Below are positions 6,662-11,908 of a stretch of 12,948 nt of DNA, piece after piece (the stretch's first letter is position 1; the number at the start of each line of letters is the position of its first letter). The DNA lies in contig JANYHP010000050.1 in NCBI GenBank assembly GCA_025359005.1, forward strand, positions 1-12,948, given 5' to 3'. The stretch comes from Hyphomicrobiaceae bacterium. Its GTDB lineage: Bacteria; Pseudomonadota; Alphaproteobacteria; Rhizobiales; Hyphomicrobiaceae. A program made the translations under genes and the position numbers. The notes beneath the pieces were generated by a model that was not told where the DNA came from, made no database searches, and saw only the letters and a program-made list of their open reading frames with translations.

Positions 6662-8059
6662 ATGGCATCCGATATCCTGATCGTCGACGACGAGGCCGAC
6701 ATCCGCGAATTGATCGCCGGCATTCTCGAAGACGAGGGCCACCGTACCCGGCTGGCCCGCGACAGCGACGAAGCCCTCAAGGCCATAGAGGAGCGCCGGC
6801 CGCATCTGGTCGTGCTCGATATCTGGCTGCAGGGTTCGCGGCTCGATGGCCTTGAAGTGCTCAACATCATCAAGCGTGCCCACCCCGATCTGCCGGTCGT
6901 GATCATCTCCGGCCACGGCAATATTGACACCGCGGTGACCGCCATCAAACGGGGCGCTTACGACTATATCGAGAAGCCGTTCAAGGCCGATCGACTGCTG
7001 CTGGTGGCGCTGCGCGCGCTGGAAGCGTCCAAGCTGCAGCGCGAGGTCAAGCAACTGCGCGAGCGCGCGGCGGTGTCGTTCGAGATGATCGGAAACTCGG
7101 CGGCCATCAACCAGCTCAAGAGTTCCATCGACAAAGTAGCGCCGACCAATTCCCGCATTCTCATCCGCGGCGTCGCCGGCTCGGGCAAGGAACTGGCGGC
7201 GCGCGTGCTGCACGCCAAGTCGCTGCGCAAGGACGGCCCGTTCGTCGTGCTGAGCGCGGCCGCGATGGCTCCTGACCGGGTTGAAGAGGAACTGTTCGGC
7301 ACCGAAGACGTATCGGGACCGCGCAAGGTGGGTGCGCTGGAAGAGGCACACGGCGGCACGCTCTATATCGACGAAGTCGGCGACATGCCGCTGGAGACGC
7401 AGGGCAAGGTGCTGCGCGTGCTGGTCGAACAGAAATTACTTCGCATGGGCGGCTCGCAGAAAGTCTCGGTCGACGTCCGCCTCGTCTCTTCTACCAGCCG
7501 CGACATCGAGCGTGAAATGGCGGAGGGCCGCTTCCGCGAGGACCTCTATCATCGGCTCAACGTGGTGCCGCTACGGGTGCCGAGCCTTGCCGAGCGCCGC
7601 GACGATATTCCAGCACTCGTGACCTATTTCGTCGGCCAGATTGCGCAATCGTCGGGCCTGGCGCCGCGCAAAATCGGCGAGGATGCCGTGGCCGTGCTGC
7701 AGACGCACGACTGGACGGGGAACGTGCGCGAGCTGCGCAACAACATCGAGCGACTGATGATCCTGTCGTCCGGTGACAGTGATCAGGTCATCACAGCCGA
7801 GATGCTGCCCGAGGAGATCGGCTCCAACGTGCCGCTGCCGATCAACGGGGGCGCCGAGCACCTGATGTCGATGCCGCTTCGGGAAGCGCGGGAAATTTTC
7901 GAGCGCGAGTACCTGTTGGCGCAGATCAACCGCTTCGGTGGCAATATCTCGCGAACGGCGGAATTCGTCGGGATGGAGCGGTCGGCGCTGCATCGCAAGC
8001 TCAGAGCGCTGGGCGTCTCCAGCGAACAGCGTGGTGGCGCCCCAGTCGCCGCCGCCTGA
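6662..8059 (+). CDS. ntrX: NtrX, response regulator with AAA+ and Fis-type DNA-binding domains
   Basis: 465 aa cytoplasmic transcription regulator, partner of NtrY. The receiver domain (1-120) has acidic Asp9/Asp10, phosphoacceptor Asp53, Ser83 and Lys105. The AAA+ domain (about 140-370) has a Walker A-like GVAGSGKE (170-177), Walker B TLYIDEVGDM (233-242), and arginines in the FREDLYHRLN block (291-300). The C-terminal Fis-like helix-turn-helix is at about 421-451 (GGNISRTAEFVGMERSALHRKLRALG). The segment between LFG (211-213) and GALEEAHGG (224-232) reads TEDVSGPRKV, so the GAFTGA loop that contacts sigma-54 is absent. Regulation through sigma-70-type promoters or repression is therefore likelier than classical enhancer activation. 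AGAGGA at 6649-6654 precedes the ATG by 7 bp. Confidence 0.96.
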   Translation: MASDILIVDDEADIRELIAGILEDEGHRTRLARDSDEALKAIEERRPHLVVLDIWLQGSRLDGLEVLNIIKRAHPDLPVVIISGHGNIDTAVTAIKRGAYDYIEKPFKADRLLLVALRALEASKLQREVKQLRERAAVSFEMIGNSAAINQLKSSIDKVAPTNSRILIRGVAGSGKELAARVLHAKSLRKDGPFVVLSAAAMAPDRVEEELFGTEDVSGPRKVGALEEAHGGTLYIDEVGDMPLETQGKVLRVLVEQKLLRMGGSQKVSVDVRLVSSTSRDIEREMAEGRFREDLYHRLNVVPLRVPSLAERRDDIPALVTYFVGQIAQSSGLAPRKIGEDAVAVLQTHDWTGNVRELRNNIERLMILSSGDSDQVITAEMLPEEIGSNVPLPINGGAEHLMSMPLREAREIFEREYLLAQINRFGGNISRTAEFVGMERSALHRKLRALGVSSEQRGGAPVAAA

Positions 8060-8100
8060 CGACGGTCCCGGGCCAGCGGCGCCAGGGCCGCCTACCGGTT

Positions 8101-8126
8101 TGTCGCGGTACGACCATGGCGCGACA
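8101..8126. terminator. Inverted repeat between convergent ntrX and XRE gene
   Basis: TGTCGCG (8101-8107) and CGCGACA (8120-8126) form a perfect 7-bp stem around 12 bases, in the 72-bp gap between the ntrX stop and the 3' end of the minus-strand regulator. The location suits a shared terminator, but there is no T-run. Confidence 0.35.
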
Positions 8127-8131
8127 CGGGT

Positions 8132-8410
8132 TCAGTGCAGTGTCGGCTGCAGGGAAGGTGCTGCCGGGTTTGGCAGTGCCACGTCGCGCCTGTCGACAAA
8201 AAAGGAGACCACAGGGCGCTGCAACATCGTGGCAAGTTCGGCGATGAGGGGAGGGCCGGCCCTGTGGTGGCCAAGCTCGATGCTCTCCAAGACGTGTGGT
8301 GGCACGCCGAGGCGGCTCGCCAATTCCTGCGACCCGATCCCCGCTGCCCGCCGAAAATGGGCAATGCGCTGGCCAACGAGGAGGTCGACCGGATTTGTTC
8401 TGGTTTCCAT
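8132..8410 (-). CDS. Small XRE-family helix-turn-helix regulator
   Basis: 92 aa, almost entirely a Cro/CI-type DNA-binding domain. The five-helix pattern runs from about residue 10 to 70, with the helix-turn-helix GSQELASRLGVPPHVLESIELG at 26-47. The following LIAELATMLQRPVVSFFVD (55-73) is the usual last helix and hydrophobic edge. The tail of about 18 residues is short and disordered-looking, with no ligand-binding or peptidase domain. The start ATG has GGAAGGGAG about 6 bp upstream, a strong site. It is transcribed divergently from the GNAT-like gene across a 214-bp region rich in GTTGC/GCAAC sites, so it is a good candidate to repress itself and that gene. The target is inferred from layout only. 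Confidence 0.88.
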   Translation of the reverse strand: METRTNPVDLLVGQRIAHFRRAAGIGSQELASRLGVPPHVLESIELGHHRAGPPLIAELATMLQRPVVSFFVDRRDVALPNPAAPSLQPTLH

Positions 8411-8624
8411 GACCGCAACTCCCTTCCGCTTTGGACGCGACCAGCGCGGCCCGTTCTACGTCCGACTGTTCCCGCACCTGTATGCTACCTCTAAGTGCTG
8501 ACACTACTAAGGGTTGCTCACTAAGGCGTTGCCGCCTACGTTGCAATTGGAAATTTCCGAAAGGAAGGTTGCAACCGCCCAGCGCGTGGGTCCGAGCTGG
8601 CGCCAATGAGTGCGGAGTTATGCG
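8411..8624. promoter_or_regulatory. Divergent control region with repeated GTTGC half-sites and palindromes
   Basis: This region separates the XRE regulator from the GNAT-like gene. GTTGC occurs on the plus strand at 8513, 8528, 8540 and 8568. GCAAC occurs at 8415, five bases from the XRE start codon, and at 8571. The last pair forms the perfect palindrome GGTTGCAACC (8567-8576). A second 10-bp palindrome, GGAAATTTCC, is at 8549-8558. ACTAAGGGTTGC (8506-8517) and ACTAAGGCGTTGC (8520-8532) are near-identical direct repeats. Such density suggests operators, but no hexamer pair was clear enough to call a promoter. Confidence 0.5.
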
Positions 8625-9434
8625 ATGACAATGACCGGAATTGCCGATCAGCAAGAGGCCGTTATGCGTGTCCCGAGGATCGGCGTGCCGTTCCTTGACG
8701 CCTTGACGGTGAATTACGGACCGCCTGGGTTGCTGGGCCGGTTTTTTCTACAGGCCGACCGCAAGCTGCGCCAAAAAGGCCTCACCCTTGAATTCATGCA
8801 GTTCAGCGAACTCTCAGCGCTCAACGCGCGCTTCCTGGATACCGAAGGCCTGATCATCAACCCGATGTTCGATCCTTGCCTGGCCGACGTCCCGGACGAC
8901 GCCGCAATGTGCCTCGCCGTCCGAGATGAGGACGGCGAACTGGTCGCCACCACCTCCGGTAAGTACTTTGACGCCAGCCAGCGCTCGTTCAAGGAGATCG
9001 TCGAAAAAGGTGACTTCCTTTCCGTCCGCCGCATTGATGGCCAGCCGCCGATAACATCGCATATCACGGCGCCGATCGCGGCAGATCTGCGTGGTCGGCT
9101 CTGCTATTGTGGTGCAATCTGGGTCGACCCGGAGGTTCGCGGGCTGCGGCTGCCCGCCTTGCTGTCGCGCATCGTCAACGCCGCGATGCTGACGTTGTGG
9201 AACCCAGACTATGTGATGGGCTTCGTCAAGCCCGAGGTGCTCGGCACTGATCTCTACAAGCGCTATGGCTACGAGAATGCCCAACCGTCCTTCGAGGTCC
9301 ATCAAGGCGGCAAGTGCCTCTACGAGGGCATCTTTTTGTGGATGACCGGGGACGACGCCACGGCCGATCTGGCTCGCTTCCTAGACGTTCTCTGGCCGCA
9401 GATCGATGCCGCTGTCGTTGCCAGACATCGATAG
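8625..9434 (+). CDS. GNAT-like protein of unknown function
   Basis: 269 aa, cytoplasmic, no membrane segments. The C-terminal half resembles a GNAT acyltransferase core. A strand, CYCGAIWVDPEV (160-171), runs into RGLRLPALLSRI (172-183), placed like the acyl-CoA pyrophosphate-binding loop and helix. YVMGFVKPEVLGTDLYKRYGYEN (196-218) follows, placed like the last strand, helix and hydrophobic YKRYGY turn. The N-terminal half contains INPMFDP (78-84), CLAVRDEDGELVATTSG (96-112) and a polar segment to about 150. The RGLRLP loop departs from the usual Q/R-x-x-G-x-G/A, so activity is unproven. LuxI-type signal-synthase residues were not recognised. The start at 8625 follows GGAG by 7 bp; an alternative ATG at 8664 has AAGAGG 5 bp upstream. 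The 3' end overlaps the convergent gene by 54 bp. Confidence 0.8.
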   Translation: MTMTGIADQQEAVMRVPRIGVPFLDALTVNYGPPGLLGRFFLQADRKLRQKGLTLEFMQFSELSALNARFLDTEGLIINPMFDPCLADVPDDAAMCLAVRDEDGELVATTSGKYFDASQRSFKEIVEKGDFLSVRRIDGQPPITSHITAPIAADLRGRLCYCGAIWVDPEVRGLRLPALLSRIVNAAMLTLWNPDYVMGFVKPEVLGTDLYKRYGYENAQPSFEVHQGGKCLYEGIFLWMTGDDATADLARFLDVLWPQIDAAVVARHR

Positions 9435-10355
9435 CACACGGCCCCGTCCAGAGGGCGCAGGCAAGGCGGTCAGGATGCGCCAATAGCGCGTCCGCAGGTC
9501 GCCGAGCCGCGGCCAATGGACGACAGCGTCGATGTCGTCGAAGCTAGTCTGGCCACTGGCCGCAACACGACGGAAGTTGCCGAGGACCCACTCGCGGTAC
9601 TGTTCGTCGGCGAGTGCCTCGAGACTGCGGCCGGCGGCGTTTGCGGAGAGCAACGGATGCAGGATCGGGTAGCCCGTCCCCTGGTCCAATATGTGCACAG
9701 CGCCGCACTGCCGATCAACGTCGACGACAGACCAACGACCGAATGCGAGCGGGTCCAGGATATGCCCAAAGCCGCCAGCGTCGAGCGGGCGTGCGGTGAC
9801 GGCTGCAACCTGGGCCTTGATCTCGTTCCACCGGCGCGCTGCCCGCATGGACGGTTGGGCGCGGATGCGATCGGCGCCGACATCCGGCCGGATGCGCTTC
9901 AATTCAAGCAGATAAGACAGGAGACCGATGGCGGTCCGGCCGTCGCGGACCCGTTCATCGTGCCAGACAGCATCGTACCATTTGACGCGCGTGGCGCGGC
10001 CAGGATGGTCGAGCAGCCAGTAGGAGAGCGACCCGATCGCTCGCTCAGAGGCGATGGCCGGGCGGCATCGTACGGTGACAGCGTCCGAGGATGATTCCAA
10101 CACGATCAAACCGACATTCACGATCGCGTAGGTTTCGTAGCGGAGAAGGTCCCCGGCCACTGTTGCTTCGGTCAAGCCCAGGACTGCGGCCAAGGCCTCG
10201 GGACTTGCGCGCTGAAGCTTCCCAAAATCGTCGATCAACCACCGTCGCATGCCAAACACCTTGAAATACTGTCCCCGATGCTGGCAGACTACTTCGGAAC
10301 TAAACTCTAAAGTCTCTGAGAAATTGTTCAAATCGTCTGTAAGGGGCGTTTTCAT
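9381..10355 (-). CDS. Unknown protein with PAS-like C-terminal half
   Basis: 324 aa from the ATG at 10355. Residues 45-75 (KLQRASPEALAAVLGLTEATVAGDLL) look helix-turn-helix-like or are simply helical. Residues 76-160 are mixed, with WLLDHPGRATRVKWYDAVWHD at 113-133. Residues 200-315 resemble a PAS domain: strands at VVDVDRQCGAVHIL (210-223), GRSLEALADEQYREWVLGNF (242-261), and closing strands RTRYWRILTALP (288-299) and GRGRVLSMSGND (303-314). No kinase, cyclase or output domain follows, so it may be a sensor or ligand-binding regulator. A TTG at 10409 with GAGG 8 bp upstream could add 18 residues encoded by a 15-bp tandem repeat. I do not recognise the family. The 5' end of the gene is visibly AT-richer than its neighbours. 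Confidence 0.75.
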   Translation of the reverse strand: MKTPLTDDLNNFSETLEFSSEVVCQHRGQYFKVFGMRRWLIDDFGKLQRASPEALAAVLGLTEATVAGDLLRYETYAIVNVGLIVLESSSDAVTVRCRPAIASERAIGSLSYWLLDHPGRATRVKWYDAVWHDERVRDGRTAIGLLSYLLELKRIRPDVGADRIRAQPSMRAARRWNEIKAQVAAVTARPLDAGGFGHILDPLAFGRWSVVDVDRQCGAVHILDQGTGYPILHPLLSANAAGRSLEALADEQYREWVLGNFRRVAASGQTSFDDIDAVVHWPRLGDLRTRYWRILTALPAPSGRGRVLSMSGNDSGIDLRPENV

Positions 10356-10371
10356 CCGATTTTCTGATGTT

Positions 10372-10401
10372 TCACTGGTGTGTGCCTCACTGGTGTGTGC
10401 C
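10372..10401. repeat. Perfect 15-bp tandem repeat, two copies
   Basis: TCACTGGTGTGTGCC occurs at 10372-10386 and again, identically and directly adjoining, at 10387-10401. It lies 17-46 bp upstream of the ATG of the PAS-like gene. If a TTG at 10409 is the true start, the copies instead encode AHTSE twice in its N-terminus. Confidence 0.8.
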
Positions 10402-10446
10402 TTTCGCAAAATCCGCGCCTCACCCCGTGCGCGTCAGTGCGGCGAG

Positions 10447-10461
10447 CGCAACACGGTTGCG
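10447..10461. promoter_or_regulatory. GTTGC palindrome between the PAS-like gene and dat
   Basis: CGCAAC-ACG-GTTGCG is a perfect inverted repeat with a 3-base centre, 92 bp upstream of the PAS-like ATG and 89 bp upstream of dat. It shares its half-site with GGTTGCAACC at 8567-8576 in the control region of the XRE and GNAT-like genes. Confidence 0.4.
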
Positions 10462-10549
10462 TCGGCGCCGCCGGGCGGCCTAACCTGACAGCAGATTCTC
10501 GTCCGGTGACACAATCGCTGGCATCGGCAACTCCAGCGGTGGCAGTCGC

Positions 10550-11416
10550 ATGGCACGCATCATCTACGTCAACGGACGCTATCGTCCCTGGGGCGAGGCC
10601 CTCGTTCACGCCGAGGACCGTGGGTTCCAGTTCGGCGACGCGATCTATGAAGTCTGCGAGGTGCGCAACGGTCGCCTCATCGACGAGACCAGGCACATGG
10701 AGCGGCTGGAGCGCTCGCTTGCCGAATTGCGCATCACGGCGCCGATGGCCCGGCCGGCGTTGGCGCGCGTGCTGCGTGAGACGGTGCGGCGCAACCGGGT
10801 CACCTTCGGCATGGTTTACCTGCAAGTCAGCCGGGGTGTCCGCCCGCGCGAATTCATCTTCTCCAACGCCGGCCCGATGACGCCGACGATTGTCTGCCTG
10901 GCGCGATCCATGGCGCCGGCCAATGCCGAGGCGATGGCGGAAGTCGGAATCGCGGTGCGCTCCATGCCGGATAACCGCTGGGGGCGCCGCGACATCAAGA
11001 CGGTGATGCTGCTGCCCGCGTCGCTGGCAAAGGAAGCCGCCAAGGAGATCGGCGCCAAGGAAGCGTGGTTCGTCGACGAGAAGGGTTTCGTCACCGAGGG
11101 GGCGTCGAGCAATGCCTGGATCATCGATACTCGGGGCCGGCTGATCACGCGCTCAGTGGGTCCCGAAATCCTGCGCGGGGTGACGCGGACGACCTTGATC
11201 GACGTCATTCGACAGGAGGGGCTGGAACTGGTTGAGCGGCCGTTCACGCTGGCGGAGGCCAAGGCCGCCCGCGAGGCGTTTGACACGTCGGCCACCAGCA
11301 TCGTCATGCCCGTGGTCCGCATCGATGATAGCCCCATCGGCAACGGTGCCCCTGGCATAACGACGGCGCGGCTGCGCAAATTGTTTCACGCGGTTGCGGA
11401 AGTGGCCGCGGCGTGA
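10550..11416 (+). CDS. dat: D-amino-acid aminotransferase (class IV, PLP-dependent)
   Basis: 288 aa fold-type IV aminotransferase that moves the amino group between D-alanine or other D-amino acids and 2-oxo acids, supplying D-glutamate or D-alanine for peptidoglycan or degrading D-amino acids. The start VNGRYRPW and HAEDRGFQFGDAIYEV (20-35) are typical. Lys150 in RRDIKTVMLLP is the PLP Schiff-base lysine. TEGASSNAW (182-190) contains Glu183 for the PLP ring nitrogen, and GVTR (210-213) is the phosphate loop. The substrate-carboxylate segment QVSRGVRPREF (92-102) keeps Arg100 (Arg98 of Bacillus D-AAT) but has Phe102 where that enzyme has His100. Branched-chain aminotransferase is the main alternative; the D-AAT assignment also fits the hfq neighbourhood. 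The upstream ribosome site is weak. Confidence 0.9.
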   Translation: MARIIYVNGRYRPWGEALVHAEDRGFQFGDAIYEVCEVRNGRLIDETRHMERLERSLAELRITAPMARPALARVLRETVRRNRVTFGMVYLQVSRGVRPREFIFSNAGPMTPTIVCLARSMAPANAEAMAEVGIAVRSMPDNRWGRRDIKTVMLLPASLAKEAAKEIGAKEAWFVDEKGFVTEGASSNAWIIDTRGRLITRSVGPEILRGVTRTTLIDVIRQEGLELVERPFTLAEAKAAREAFDTSATSIVMPVVRIDDSPIGNGAPGITTARLRKLFHAVAEVAAA

Positions 11417-11422
11417 CCGGGG

Positions 11423-11445
11423 GGGCGCCTCGACACGTCGCGCCC
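11423..11445 (+). terminator. GC-rich hairpin after dat
   Basis: GGGCG (11423-11427) pairs with CGCCC (11441-11445), with an inner CGAC/GTCG stem, directly after the dat stop codon. No T-run follows, so termination is possible but not shown. Confidence 0.3.
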
Positions 11446-11465
11446 TGAAGGGGCTGACACCCGGC

Positions 11466-11471
11466 TATACT
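11466..11471 (+). promoter_or_regulatory. Possible -10 element for hfq
   Basis: TATACT matches the sigma-70 -10 consensus at five of six positions, within the 237-bp gap between dat and hfq. No good -35 was found at 16-18 bp, so the promoter call is weak. It would give a leader of about 175 nt on hfq. Confidence 0.25.
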
Positions 11472-11613
11472 TGTGCCACATACTTCTCCGGGCTGCCGTC
11501 TTTGCTGATTGGCAGGGTGCGTGTTTGACCTTTTGCATGAACTCACTCTGGTCACTGCAAAGAATACCGGGCCGGAACGGACTACGACAGAGCTGGCTGC
11601 GCCAGAACTGACC

Positions 11614-11639
11614 AAGAACAAAAAGTCTTCTAACAAGAC
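11614..11639 (+). promoter_or_regulatory. (ARN)4 tract and hairpin in the hfq leader
   Basis: AAGAACAAAAAG (11614-11625) is four consecutive A-purine-N triplets. It runs into GTCTT (11625-11629) pairing with AAGAC (11635-11639) around a 5-base loop, just before the weak ribosome site AGCGGA (11640-11645). This could be a site where Hfq binds its own mRNA; autoregulation is known for hfq in Escherichia coli, but here it is inferred. Confidence 0.4.
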
Positions 11640-11653
11640 AGCGGATCCTTGCC

Positions 11654-11908
11654 ATGGCCGAACGCCCGCAGAGCCTTCAGGACACCTTTCTCAATCAGGT
11701 CCGCAAACAGAAAATTCCGCTGACGATCTTCTTGATCAACGGGGTTAAGCTGCAGGGTATCGTGACGTGGTTCGACAACTTCTGCGTCCTGCTGCGGCGG
11801 GATGGGCTGTCGCAACTCGTCTATAAGCACGCCATCTCGACGATTATGCCGAGCCAGCCCGTCAACTTGATGGACGGCGAGGGCGACAAGGAGCAGGGAC
11901 ACACCTGA
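11654..11908 (+). CDS. hfq: RNA chaperone Hfq
   Basis: 84 aa, Sm-like hexameric ring protein that pairs small RNAs with mRNAs and affects mRNA stability; in alphaproteobacteria it also influences nitrogen-fixation gene expression. Sm1 spans about residues 9-46 (SLQDTFLN, then IPLTIFLINGVKLQGIVTWFDNF), and Sm2 ends in LVYKHAISTIMPSQPV (55-70). RNA-contact residues Gln9, Asp10, Phe43, Lys58 and His59 are present. The acidic tail is only about 14 residues, the short form usual in this class. The ribosome site AGCGGA is 8 bp before the ATG. The stop TGA overlaps the proposed CTG start of hflX by two bases. Confidence 0.98.
   Translation: MAERPQSLQDTFLNQVRKQKIPLTIFLINGVKLQGIVTWFDNFCVLLRRDGLSQLVYKHAISTIMPSQPVNLMDGEGDKEQGHT

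Noticed and set aside
5846..7351. A 501-codon open frame on the minus strand across ntrY and ntrX
   Set aside because: It is antisense to two certain genes, has an Arg/Gln/His-rich composition typical of reading the reverse of GC-rich coding DNA, and shows no domain.
8135..8501. Plus-strand frames antisense to the XRE regulator
   Set aside because: The minus-strand product has a clear helix-turn-helix and a strong ribosome site, and the plus-strand frames show neither.
8625..9434. LuxI-type acyl-homoserine-lactone synthase for the GNAT-like protein
   Set aside because: The conserved Arg/Phe/Trp/Asp/Arg/Glu pattern of LuxI proteins was not recognised; only a general GNAT-like C-terminal half is visible.
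8132..10409. A toxin-antitoxin or prophage remnant reading of the XRE block
   Set aside because: No toxin-like small protein, phage gene, integrase or attachment repeat was seen, and the XRE gene is divergent from its partner, not upstream in an operon with it.
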